Notes: a model not told the origin generated them from the letters alone. A stretch of DNA of 11,654 nucleotides from Dehalococcoidales bacterium (GCA_028711795.1 JAQTRN010000015.1:1-11654), one strand, 5' to 3'. Positions 1 to 7,270 are shown, counted from the first letter of the stretch. A program made the numbers and translations.

Positions 1-280
1 CGTTGACCCGTTTGCCCCCTTCCAGCTTCTTAGCCAGAGATTTCTCGTCTTCAGCGGTAAGAAGGTGTACCCGGCCAATCTCATGGAGGTACATACGCAC
101 CGGGTCATCCACCACCCCCTGCTCTTCTAACTGCTCTACCGGTATCTCTACTTCGGTATCTTCCGGTTCTTCAACCGGGGCTTCTATCTCGATCTCCAGC
201 TCCTCATTGGGGAGCTCCTTCTCGTCTTCTGTTTCCTGGGACGAGAATTGAGTTGATTCCTCATTACTGCCCAGATTCAT
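1..280 (-). CDS. rpoD: RNA polymerase primary sigma factor RpoD (sigma-70), N-terminal part
   Basis: Only the first 93 codons are inside the window; the gene runs off the left edge. RpoD directs core RNA polymerase to housekeeping promoters. The ATG at 280-278 lies 2 bp after the dnaG stop. A GGAGG Shine-Dalgarno (SD) at 290-286, inside the end of dnaG, is 5 nt upstream and fixes the start. Residues 58-93 read DDPVRMYLHEIGRVHLLTAE followed by a Lys-rich helix, which is the classic sigma-70 region 1.2 that contacts the discriminator. Residues 1-55 carry about 21 Asp/Glu and a single Lys. This is a short acidic tail where E. coli RpoD has a folded region 1.1 of roughly 100 residues. Regions 2-4 are not visible, so primary rather than alternative sigma status rests on region 1.2 and on the position after dnaG. 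Confidence 0.93.
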   Translation of the reverse strand, partial: MNLGSNEESTQFSSQETEDEKELPNEELEIEIEAPVEEPEDTEVEIPVEQLEEQGVVDDPVRMYLHEIGRVHLLTAEDEKSLAKKLEGGKRVN

Positions 281-282
281 TT

Positions 283-2061
283 TTACCTCCCCGACTTCGA
301 TTTTCCGTCTTTCTGCGGGAAAACCTCACCTAGCTGGCGACTGACCTCTTTCGCTTGTTCCTGGAGACGAGCCAGTTCGGCAATGTCGCCACCGGCTCTG
401 CCTTCCAGGCGTTGCGCCTCAGCGATCTTAGTCATCAGGTTCTGGAGGAATTTCTTCCGCAGACGAAGCACAAAGTCGGCAAACTTTTCTTCTACCCGTC
501 CGGCCGGCAGATTCGCGGTCACCAGAGAATCAATACGCTCACAGATGTAACTGTCCAATCCGGCTTTAAGGGTCGGCACGTCGCCGCTTCTCTGACAGGC
601 GACGAATACTTCGCGGTTTTCGCTGGTATCAAAGTACTCAGGGGCCAGGCCCCCGGCACGTTCCCTGAGCTCAGGATGCTGTAACAGTAACGCCAGACAG
701 TACTCTTCATCCGGGCTGGACTGACGAGGCACCGGGGCAGCCTCGGGTACTGGTTCCCTCGTCATTCTACCCGAACGCGCCTCCCGGCCCGGTTTCAATT
801 TGGCCATAGTTGTCTCCAGATCACCTTCACTCACCCTGACCATCGCCGATAGCTTCTGCAAGTAGTGGGCCCGGCGTACTCGGTCCTGCATCTGTCCGAT
901 CACCGGCAAAAGCTTATTTACCGCCAGTGACTTATCCCTGGCGGTCGTCAGGTCAAGGCCAACGATTGTCCGGTTGAAGATATAGTCCATTATCGGCACC
1001 GCCTCTTCTTCCAGTCTACGCCACATGGTGACGTCTTCTCGAATAACATCATCCGGGTCTTTCCCTGCCGGCAGAATGATTACCCTGACCTCAGCCTCCA
1101 GAATATTCTCGTAGCCCACTGCCCTCAAGGTAGCTTCTTCGCCGGCCGCATCCGCGTCAAGGGCTAAGACCATGTTCGGCGACAGCTTTTTTAGCGCTCT
1201 TACCTGCTGTTCGGTAACGGATGTCCCCATAGGCGCCACCACGTTACGGCAGTCATTCTGGTGGGCCGTAATGACATCCATATAGCCCTCAACCAGGACC
1301 ACCGCATTCCTTTGCCTGATGGCGGGTGCGGCCAGACTAATACCGTAAAGAGAACTGCTTTTATCAAAGACCAGGGTCTGCGGCGAGTTAATGTACTTCG
1401 GTAAGGAGTCATCCAGCACTCTGGCGCCAAAGCCGATGATATGTCCCCGGATATCCTTTATGGGAAACATCAGGCGCTGACGGAAGCGGTCATGCGTACC
1501 ACCGGTCTCCGACTGGATTATTAAGCCCGCCGTCAGCAGCCCACTCTCCTCAAAACCTCTCTCCAGCAGATGCTGTTTCAGTCCGTCCCAGCTACCGGGA
1601 CTGTAACCAAGCTGGAATTCGGTCACTGTCTTGAGTGACAGGCCACGCCGGGAAATATAACTTTTCGCCCGCTCTCCGGCGGGGGAATTGAGCAGCAGGC
1701 TATGGTAATACTCAGCCGCTGCCAGGTTGGCCCGGTACAGCGCTTCCCGCTGGTCTTTACTGGCCTCGGGTTCGGACCGCGATGGGATAACTACCCCGGT
1801 CCTTTCCGCCAGGAGGCGCAATGACTCGCCAAAATCAATTCCCTCCTTTTTCATCACGAAGGAAAAAACGTCACCACCGGTATTACAGGCGCCAAAACAA
1901 TGCCAGCTCTGCTGCTCCGGATAGACGAAGAAAGAGGGATATTTCTCGCTGTGGAACGGGCACAGGCCTCTCAGAGTCCGCCCGCCCTTAGCCAGGGACA
2001 CATACTGGCCGACCACCTCAACAATATCGACTCTCTGTTTTATTTCGTCAATGATTCCCAT
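283..2061 (-). CDS. dnaG: DNA primase DnaG
   Basis: Synthesises RNA primers at the replication fork. The protein is 592 aa, a normal length for DnaG. The N-terminal CHC2 zinc-binding domain has C34, H37, C55 and C59. The last pair is CFGAC (CX3C), where E. coli has CX2C. The catalytic core contains RFRQRLMFPI (192-201), a conserved GFGAR...PKYINSP stretch (210-227), and a Toprim fold with EGYMD (258-262) and the metal-binding DADAAG (302-307). PAGKDPDD follows at 331-338. After a Pro/Arg-rich linker (about 422-450), residues 451-590 form the helicase-binding domain. The ATG at 2061 gives the usual MGIIDEIKQRVDIV start, although the SD is poor: AGAGG lies about 15 nt upstream. The gene is followed within 2 bp by rpoD, so the two are co-transcribed. 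Confidence 0.97.
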   Translation of the reverse strand: MGIIDEIKQRVDIVEVVGQYVSLAKGGRTLRGLCPFHSEKYPSFFVYPEQQSWHCFGACNTGGDVFSFVMKKEGIDFGESLRLLAERTGVVIPSRSEPEASKDQREALYRANLAAAEYYHSLLLNSPAGERAKSYISRRGLSLKTVTEFQLGYSPGSWDGLKQHLLERGFEESGLLTAGLIIQSETGGTHDRFRQRLMFPIKDIRGHIIGFGARVLDDSLPKYINSPQTLVFDKSSSLYGISLAAPAIRQRNAVVLVEGYMDVITAHQNDCRNVVAPMGTSVTEQQVRALKKLSPNMVLALDADAAGEEATLRAVGYENILEAEVRVIILPAGKDPDDVIREDVTMWRRLEEEAVPIMDYIFNRTIVGLDLTTARDKSLAVNKLLPVIGQMQDRVRRAHYLQKLSAMVRVSEGDLETTMAKLKPGREARSGRMTREPVPEAAPVPRQSSPDEEYCLALLLQHPELRERAGGLAPEYFDTSENREVFVACQRSGDVPTLKAGLDSYICERIDSLVTANLPAGRVEEKFADFVLRLRKKFLQNLMTKIAEAQRLEGRAGGDIAELARLQEQAKEVSRQLGEVFPQKDGKSKSGR

Positions 2062-2087
2062 ATTTCGGTAAGGACTACCTCTGGTTA

Positions 2088-2116
2088 ATTATCCATCTTA
2101 TCCGGCAAAGAAGCAA
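2088..2116 (-). promoter_or_regulatory. Candidate internal promoter for dnaG-rpoD
   Basis: On the minus strand TTGCTT (2116-2111) is followed after 17 bp by GATAAT (2093-2088), with predicted start near 2081, about 20 nt before the dnaG ATG. The -10 matches consensus at 5 of 6 positions and the -35 at only 3 of 6. It sits in the 108-bp gap between dgt and dnaG, the only real gap in this gene block, which favours a local promoter. No convincing terminator hairpin is seen after dgt, so read-through from ppsA-dgt is also possible. Confidence 0.35.
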
Positions 2117-2169
2117 AAGAATTACCCGGCCACAAAACCAAACAGTGGGATTCGCCTTAAAGGGAGTTG

Positions 2170-3225
2170 TTACCTGGCCCTATCAGTGGTCAGGGAGAAC
2201 TGTTCCGCCATCCGCAGTGCGTACTGGTCGGTCATACCGGCAACATAGTCGACCACCCGTCGGCCCACATCATCGCCCTGGCAGCGGTACTCGGCTGGTA
2301 ATTGCTCCTCATGTCCGGCGAAATAGCCGTAGAGCCGGCGGACTACTTCCCGACCCCGCTCCGCCTCCCGTTGCACGGAATGGTGCCGGTAGACACGGTC
2401 AAAGAGGAACTCGCGCAAAGCGATGGTGGCAGCCAGCACTTCCGGGCTCATACCGATCGCCGGGTCACTCCGGCTGCCGCCACCCGTCACTACCCATGAG
2501 TGCTCGATAATATCATAGACCATGGTACTGACACGCTGTGAATGGGCAAGGCCAATCACACCAGCAATCAAGAGCGGTAAATCGTTCAGGGTGATGAGGC
2601 CAGCCCTGATGGCATCATCCACATCATGATTGACATAGGCCACCATATCAGCGATCTTACACACTTCTCCTTCAATGGTGTTGACAGTACCCCAGTCTTC
2701 TCCCAGCACATCCGCCCGCGTCTTGGAATGGTTGAGGATACCATCCCGCACTTCCCAGGTCAGATTAAGACCCTGGCCACTGTTTTCCAGGACATCAATC
2801 ACTCTGAGGCTCTGTTCGTTATGCCGGAAACCTCCGGGGTAGAGCTCATTCAGAGCTTCCTCACCAGTGTGGCCGAACGGGGTGTGGCCCAGGTCGTGAC
2901 CCAGACTGATAGCCTCGGACAGGTCTTCATTAAGGTTCAGAGCCCGGGCGATAGTACGCGCGATCTGGGACACCTCCAGCGTATGGGTCAGCCGAGTGAC
3001 ATAGTGGTCACCCAGAGGGGCGATAAACACCTGAGTCTTGTGCTTCAGCCGGCGAAAGGCCTTGCAGTGGATTATGCGGTCCCGGTCCCGCTGGAAGGCA
3101 GTACGCACCGGGCACGGCTCTTCGTTTCTGAGTCGGCCCCGTGAACACCGGCTCTTCACGGCATATGGGGAAAGGCTTTCTTCTCTTTCTTCGGTTCTCT
3201 GGCGAATCTTTAACTCGCTAATCAC
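2170..3225 (-). CDS. dgt: Deoxyguanosinetriphosphate triphosphohydrolase-like protein (HD superfamily)
   Basis: Hydrolyses dNTPs to deoxynucleosides plus triphosphate, a role in nucleotide-pool control. With the start used here it has 351 aa. The HD-domain metal ligands are visible: H81 in the RLTHTLEV motif, H110-D111 in LGHDLGHTPFGH, and D201 in NHDVDDAIRAG. The conserved FQRDRDRIIHCKAFRRLKHK stretch lies near 44-63. This fits the Dgt type-2-like family common in Chloroflexota; exact substrate preference cannot be read from sequence. The start is uncertain. A GTG at 3225 overlaps the ppsA stop by 8 bp and gives an N-terminus of usual family length, but has a weak SD. A TTG at 3255 has a better SD (GAGGGAG) and would add 10 residues. 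Either start overlaps ppsA, implying translational coupling. Confidence 0.93.
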   Translation of the reverse strand: MISELKIRQRTEEREESLSPYAVKSRCSRGRLRNEEPCPVRTAFQRDRDRIIHCKAFRRLKHKTQVFIAPLGDHYVTRLTHTLEVSQIARTIARALNLNEDLSEAISLGHDLGHTPFGHTGEEALNELYPGGFRHNEQSLRVIDVLENSGQGLNLTWEVRDGILNHSKTRADVLGEDWGTVNTIEGEVCKIADMVAYVNHDVDDAIRAGLITLNDLPLLIAGVIGLAHSQRVSTMVYDIIEHSWVVTGGGSRSDPAIGMSPEVLAATIALREFLFDRVYRHHSVQREAERGREVVRRLYGYFAGHEEQLPAEYRCQGDDVGRRVVDYVAGMTDQYALRMAEQFSLTTDRAR

Positions 3226-5476
3226 TGAGATTGAGTCTCGCCTCGGCTTTAGCAATTATCTCCCTCGTGGTACCGATCATATCGGGGCTGACCGAGACCG
3301 AAGTTATACCCCACTCCACCAGTCGCTTCGTTAGCTCCGGGTATACCGAAGGAGCTTGACCGCAGATGGAAGAAGTGACACCCATACTCTTGGATACCTT
3401 GATCGCTCTTTCCAGAGCAATGAGCACCGCCTCGTCTCTCTCGTCAAATTCGTTAGCCAATTTCTCGCTATCCCGGTCAATACCCAGAATCAACTGAGTC
3501 AGGTCATTAGAGCCAATGGAGATGCCATCAATACCGACTTTGAGGAATTTCTCCATGAGGAAGATATTGGATGGCACCTCGACCATCATCCACAGTTTGA
3601 AATCATCGGAACGCTTCAAGCCCTCACGTTCCATAATCTCCTTGGTCCGGAAAATCTCCGAAACAGTCCGCACAAATGGAATCATCACCCACAGGTTCTT
3701 ATAAGTCTGCCGCACCTGCTTGATAGCTTCCAATTCGAGTTTGAAGACTTCGATTTCCGTAATGTAACGTGAAGCCCCCCGGTAGCCAATCATCGGGTTT
3801 TCTTCGAGTGGCTCATACTCCTGGCCGCCCTTCAATTCCCGATATTCATTAGTCTTGAAGTCGTTGGTGCGGTAGACGACTGGCCGCGGGTGGAACGCTT
3901 TCGCAAAAGTGAACAAGCCCTCGGCCAGCTTGTCGGTGAACTCCCGACCTCGATTCTGGCTGATCATATATCGGGGATGTTCACCAATCTGGCTGATGAT
4001 GAATTCGGCTCGCAGCAGTCCAACACCATCTACATTACGTGCCGCTATCGCCTCGGCCAGTTCCGGTTGTGCCAGATTCACGTATACCCGGGTCTTGGTC
4101 TTGATTTGCTCTTTAAGAACATCGGAGACAACCGTTACCCGCTCCGCCGCCTCTTTACCGGCATAGACCTTACCCCGCGACCCATCCACCGTGATTATCT
4201 GACCCTCAGTGAGTATGGTGGTGGCATGCTCGGTGCCGACCACGCACGGGATCCCCAGCTCCCGGCTAACAATAGCTGCGTGTGAGGTCCGTCCACCCCG
4301 GTCAGTCACAATAGCTACTGCCCGTTTCATGGCCGGTACGAAATCGGGAGTCGTCATCTCGGCCACCAGGATATCTCCCTTCAGTACCTTATTTATTTCT
4401 GATGGAGAACGTACAATCCTGACCGGCCCCGAAGCCATACCCGGACTGGCTTTGTTTCCAGAAAGAAGGACCGGAGCTTTGATTTCTGGCTCAAACTCCC
4501 TGGCCTGCCTGATAGTAGTCACCGGGCGGGTCTGAACGATGAAAAGCTGGTTGTCTTGTTTCGCCCACTCGATATCCTGAGGGAACTGATAGTGGTCTTC
4601 GATCTGTTTTGCCAGCTTTGCCAGTGCAATGATATCGTCATCAGTTATCTTCTGCTCGGTTTGAACCAGTGGCGATAACGGCTCCTGGATATTGGCCTCT
4701 CCATCCACCGCGACCGGATTCCTGACCAGTCGCCATTCCTGCTTACTTATCTTCTTGTTATTGATGGTCAGAGCGTCCTTTTCCACAATATAAAGATCAG
4801 GGTTGGCTTCACCCGAGACAATAGCTTCACCCAGCCCAAAGACAGCCTCGATAACGATCTTACTGGCATCAGAGGTTACCGGTTCGAGAGTGAACATCAC
4901 TCCGGAGGCCTCCGACTGGACCATCTTTTGTACCGGGACGGCAATACCAACCTTAAAGTGGTCAAAGCCATGCTGCTGGCGATAGAAAATAGCCCTGGGT
5001 TCGAACAGGGATGCCCAGCACCCCTGAACCGCGGCCACCACCTCGTCTTCACCCTGGACGTTGAGATAGGTACGTTGCTGGCCGGCAAAGGAAGCCTCCG
5101 GTAGGTCTTCAGCCGTAGCTGAAGAGCGCACCGCTACCGGGCCGTCGTTCATTTCCCGGTAAGCCTTCTTAATCTCCTCGGCCAGTTCCGCCGGCATCGG
5201 GACTTCCATAATCACCTGCTTCACGATAGCAGCGACTTCCTGAAGCTGTCGGCTGTCGTTAACATCTACCGGTTCCAGCAAACTGCGGAGCTTACTGGTG
5301 ATCTTCGATTGTTGCAGGAAATCGTAATAGGCATTCGCGGTGACGATAAAACCGGGCGGGACTGGAATTTCAGCCTGTGTCATTTCCCCGAGATTTGCCC
5401 CTTTACCACCAACGAGGGCGATATCCTTCTTGGATACTTCAGCAAACCAGACAACTGACTTTTGACCTGGGCGCAT
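3218..5476 (-). CDS. ppsA: Phosphoenolpyruvate synthase (pyruvate, water dikinase)
   Basis: Converts pyruvate and ATP to PEP, AMP and phosphate in the cytoplasm, the entry to gluconeogenesis from acetyl-CoA-derived pyruvate. The protein is 752 aa, slightly shorter than the 792 aa of E. coli PpsA. Domains run in the usual order. The N-terminal ATP-grasp PPDK_N domain (about 5-325) includes RSSATAEDLPEASFAGQQ at 117-134. The mobile phosphohistidine domain (about 335-440) carries catalytic H399 in GGRTSHAAIVSRELGIP. The C-terminal PEP-binding TIM barrel (about 465-745) has SIGSNDLTQL and the catalytic C705 in SICGQAPS. The ATG at 5476 has an AGGAG SD 8 nt upstream (5489-5485). An upstream in-frame TTG at 5527 lies at the predicted transcription start and is rejected. 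PpsA is preferred over pyruvate phosphate dikinase because of length and the GGRTSH motif. It is first gene of the ppsA-dgt block. Confidence 0.95.
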   Translation of the reverse strand: MRPGQKSVVWFAEVSKKDIALVGGKGANLGEMTQAEIPVPPGFIVTANAYYDFLQQSKITSKLRSLLEPVDVNDSRQLQEVAAIVKQVIMEVPMPAELAEEIKKAYREMNDGPVAVRSSATAEDLPEASFAGQQRTYLNVQGEDEVVAAVQGCWASLFEPRAIFYRQQHGFDHFKVGIAVPVQKMVQSEASGVMFTLEPVTSDASKIVIEAVFGLGEAIVSGEANPDLYIVEKDALTINNKKISKQEWRLVRNPVAVDGEANIQEPLSPLVQTEQKITDDDIIALAKLAKQIEDHYQFPQDIEWAKQDNQLFIVQTRPVTTIRQAREFEPEIKAPVLLSGNKASPGMASGPVRIVRSPSEINKVLKGDILVAEMTTPDFVPAMKRAVAIVTDRGGRTSHAAIVSRELGIPCVVGTEHATTILTEGQIITVDGSRGKVYAGKEAAERVTVVSDVLKEQIKTKTRVYVNLAQPELAEAIAARNVDGVGLLRAEFIISQIGEHPRYMISQNRGREFTDKLAEGLFTFAKAFHPRPVVYRTNDFKTNEYRELKGGQEYEPLEENPMIGYRGASRYITEIEVFKLELEAIKQVRQTYKNLWVMIPFVRTVSEIFRTKEIMEREGLKRSDDFKLWMMVEVPSNIFLMEKFLKVGIDGISIGSNDLTQLILGIDRDSEKLANEFDERDEAVLIALERAIKVSKSMGVTSSICGQAPSVYPELTKRLVEWGITSVSVSPDMIGTTREIIAKAEARLNLSD

Positions 5477-5500
5477 TGACCACACTCCTTTTGGTAAAGC

Positions 5501-5530
5501 AAATTGCGAAGTTAGGACGCTTCGCAATTT
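5501..5530. repeat. Perfect 11-bp inverted repeat over the ppsA transcription start
   Basis: AAATTGCGAAG at 5501-5511 and its exact reverse complement CTTCGCAATTT at 5520-5530 are separated by 8 bp. With the predicted -10 box at 5539-5534, transcription should begin near 5528, so the ppsA mRNA would start with a 9-10 bp hairpin. Alternatively the DNA palindrome may be an operator centred just downstream of the start. It is too far from the SD (5489-5485) to occlude it directly. The repeat itself is certain; its role is inferred. Confidence 0.7.
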
Positions 5531-5533
5531 TCC

Positions 5534-5562
5534 ATTATATCACATTATCGTCTGAATGATAA
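5534..5562 (-). promoter_or_regulatory. Predicted sigma-70 promoter of ppsA (extended -10)
   Basis: On the minus strand a perfect TATAAT (5539-5534) is preceded by TGTGA, a full extended -10 (TRTGN) element. TTATCA at 5562-5557, 17 bp upstream, is a 4-of-6 match to the -35 consensus. The predicted start near 5528 gives a leader of about 52 nt before the ppsA ATG, containing the inverted repeat at 5501-5530. Confidence 0.75.
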
Positions 5563-5607
5563 TAACCTCGCTGAAGCCAGATCCGGCATCGGTAAGCGTA
5601 TCTTTCA

Positions 5608-5636
5608 TTGACAGTGATGGTCGTCTAGAGTAGAAT
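5608..5636 (+). promoter_or_regulatory. Predicted sigma-70 promoter of the bifunctional nuclease gene
   Basis: A perfect TTGACA -35 (5608-5613), a 17-bp spacer and TAGAAT (5631-5636, 5 of 6) form a near-consensus promoter. The start would be near 5643, giving a leader of about 24 nt that holds the GGAGG SD at 5652-5656. It diverges from the ppsA promoter; the two -35 boxes are about 45 bp apart. Confidence 0.8.
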
Positions 5637-5666
5637 AAGTTCTCAGGAAATGGAGGAAGGCCCCAA

Positions 5667-6215
5667 ATGATAGAAATGACAATCGAGAGCATCCGTGTTA
5701 GCCTGATGAATTACCAGCGTGTGGTAATGTTAAAAGAAAAGACAGCGGAGCGTTACCTGCCTATCTGGATCGGCCCCGCTGAGGCGGATGCGATCGCGGT
5801 CAGGCTGCAGGGCGTCAACGTACCCCGACCCCTTACCCATGACCTGCTGCTCTCGGTTATTCAAACACTGGGGGCCACTATTAACCACATTATTGTCAGC
5901 GACCTGAAGAATGATACTTTTTACGCTAAGATAGTCTTTGATGTCGATGGCGGGCAAATGGAAGTTGACTCTCGACCCAGCGATGCTCTGGCACTGGCGG
6001 TGAGGGCCGAGGTACCGATCTACGCCGATGACACTGTCCTTGATAGGGCCAGTATCCTGCTCGATAAGGAAACCGGCAAGCCCGTTTCTCAGGAAACCGC
6101 GGGTAAAGAGGAAAACGCCAAGGAAATCACCGAGGACGAGATTAAGAGCATGTCCGCCTTCTATGACTTCATCAAGACCCTGGACCTGGAAGATTTCAAT
6201 AAGCGTAAGTCCTGA
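5667..6215 (+). CDS. Bifunctional nuclease family protein (BFN / DUF151)
   Basis: The protein has 182 aa. Residues 1-135 form a DUF151 (bifunctional nuclease) domain with IGPAEADAIA (35-44), PRPLTHDLL (53-61) and SRPSDALALAVR (102-113), the hallmark motifs of this family. Plant BFN members have been reported to show RNase and DNase activity; the bacterial function is poorly defined, so nuclease activity here is inferred from family only. Residues 136-182 are a charged Lys/Glu-rich tail of unknown role. GGAGG lies 10 nt before the ATG. The gene is first of a two-gene unit; the next gene starts 44 bp downstream on the same strand. It has no signal peptide or membrane segment, so a cytoplasmic location is expected. 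Confidence 0.88.
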   Translation: MIEMTIESIRVSLMNYQRVVMLKEKTAERYLPIWIGPAEADAIAVRLQGVNVPRPLTHDLLLSVIQTLGATINHIIVSDLKNDTFYAKIVFDVDGGQMEVDSRPSDALALAVRAEVPIYADDTVLDRASILLDKETGKPVSQETAGKEENAKEITEDEIKSMSAFYDFIKTLDLEDFNKRKS

Positions 6216-6259
6216 ACCTGTTTTCCTGCCTGGTCAGGTGAGCCCAGGGGCGGCACTAT

Positions 6260-6583
6260 ATGGAAGACAACTTTATCCGGAAGTTTATGACCTCCATAAA
6301 GTGCTCGTCATGTGGTCAACACTATGGAATGAGCAACGTCACCGTGCTTGGCCGTCAGGAAGACCTGTGGTTCTTGAGTGTGTTTTGCCCCGCCTGTTAT
6401 ACCCCATGCCTGGTGGCCGCTATTGTGAAGGAAGGGAAACCGACCAGGATTACCGACCTGACCGATGCGGAGCGGCAGAAATTCAACGAGTCCGGTAAAC
6501 TCAGTATTGACGATTCGCTGGATATGTACAATTTCCTGAAGAGTTTTAACGGTAATTTTTCGGAACTATTTATCCCGAAATAG
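6260..6583 (+). CDS. Hypothetical protein with two CxxC pairs (zinc-ribbon-like)
   Basis: A 107-aa protein I cannot assign to a named family. It contains C15-x2-C18 (CSSC) and C43-x2-C46 (CPAC), with further C50 and H21. This spacing is compatible with a small zinc ribbon. Between the pairs lies a beta-like stretch (NVTVL...DLWFLSVF), and the C-terminal half (66-107) is acidic with an aromatic DMYNFLKSFNGNF segment. The start ATG has AGGGG 9 nt upstream. It lies 44 bp behind the DUF151 gene with no visible promoter or terminator between, so the two are probably co-transcribed; a nucleic-acid-related partner role is only a guess. It ends 33 bp from a convergent gene. Confidence 0.8.
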   Translation: MEDNFIRKFMTSIKCSSCGQHYGMSNVTVLGRQEDLWFLSVFCPACYTPCLVAAIVKEGKPTRITDLTDAERQKFNESGKLSIDDSLDMYNFLKSFNGNFSELFIPK

Positions 6584-6616
6584 GCTGTCGGCTGATTTCA
6601 GAACCCGGCTATCTGG

Positions 6617-7186
6617 TTACTTTGACAACTGTTCGTGCAACGATATTATCGCCCTGCCCAGGTTTCTAGCCTCACCTAATGCCGTGGTATCTGCCCCACC
6701 ACCCACTCCATCTTTTACATCACCCCGGTCCCGTCCGTAGCCAATACTACCACCGGCTACATACATCCGGTGTGCCAGAAAGTAAGAATACAGGAGGCTT
6801 AACACCTGTCCGGCACCTACCCGCCGGGCGATGACAATCGCCCCGGCCACCTTGCCTCTCAGCCGGCGTTGTGAGAATAGTACGTAGAGCCGGTCCATGA
6901 TGGCTTTGGCTTGAGCGGTCACATTGGCAAAATATACCGGAGTACCCAGTATGAGTCCGTCACACTCCAGCAGTTTCTGACATATCTCCTGCATATCGTC
7001 GTTAATGTGGCAAATACCCTTCTCAACACAGGTACGACAGCCATCACAGAAAGCGATATTTCTGCCGGAAATAGTGATTAATTCCGTGGTGCCGCCGGAC
7101 TCCTGGATGGTATCAAGCGCCTCCCGGACCAATATCTCGGTATTGCCGCCGCGCCTGGGGCTGCAAACAATTCCCACTACCTTCAT
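6617..7186 (-). CDS. Iron-sulfur flavoprotein / NADPH-dependent FMN reductase family protein
   Basis: A flavodoxin-fold redox protein of 189 aa. The N-terminus MKVVGIVCSPRRGGNT is the FMN phosphate-binding loop of the FMN-reductase family. It is followed by the compact cluster CDGCRTCVEKGIC, with C47, C50, C53 and C59 (Cx2Cx2Cx5C), the 4Fe-4S signature known from methanogen iron-sulfur flavoprotein (Isf). GTPVYFANVTAQAKAIMDR (about 82-100) is the typical second flavin-contact region. An electron-transfer role is expected; donor and acceptor are unknown, and no ferredoxin or dehalogenase gene is adjacent. The ATG at 7186, with GGGAG about 5 nt upstream, is preferred to a GTG at 7198. The gene is convergent with the small Cys-pair gene and lies 124 bp downstream of khpA on the same strand. 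Confidence 0.88.
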   Translation of the reverse strand: MKVVGIVCSPRRGGNTEILVREALDTIQESGGTTELITISGRNIAFCDGCRTCVEKGICHINDDMQEICQKLLECDGLILGTPVYFANVTAQAKAIMDRLYVLFSQRRLRGKVAGAIVIARRVGAGQVLSLLYSYFLAHRMYVAGGSIGYGRDRGDVKDGVGGGADTTALGEARNLGRAIISLHEQLSK

Positions 7187-7240
7187 CCGTGCTCCCACCT
7201 TAGCAAACAGAGGGCCTCAGAATAGCAGACGCTCCGGGAA

Positions 7241-7270
7241 AACCAGACATCTGACTAAGCGAGTCTGGTT
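7241..7270 (-). terminator. Possible weak Rho-independent terminator after khpA
   Basis: Read on the minus strand, AACCAGAC (7270-7263) pairs with GTCTGGTT (7248-7241) across a 14-nt loop, and the second arm runs into four T residues in all (7242-7239). The position, about 40 nt past the khpA stop, suits a terminator. The loop is large, the stem is not GC-rich and the T-run is short, so it may be inefficient or incidental. The rest of 7187-7310 shows no other clear signal, and no good promoter for the flavoprotein gene was found there. Confidence 0.35.

Noticed and set aside
3..251. Ser-rich plus-strand frame at the left edge
   Set aside because: The Ser-rich translation is the antisense image of the acidic Glu-rich RpoD N-terminus.
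2117..2169. Terminator hairpin after dgt
   Set aside because: CCAC/GTGG with an 11-nt loop and no following T-run is too weak to call.
2626..3144. 172-codon open frame on the plus strand
   Set aside because: It lies antisense to the conserved HD domain of dgt, has no SD and resembles no family; it is a shadow frame.
5477..5527. Longer ppsA start at TTG 5527
   Set aside because: This codon coincides with the predicted transcription start and inverted repeat; ATG 5476 has a proper SD and the family N-terminus.
6584..6616. Bidirectional terminator between the convergent genes
   Set aside because: Only a short imperfect AACC/GGTT pairing just inside this gap and no T-run could be found, so no terminator is claimed.
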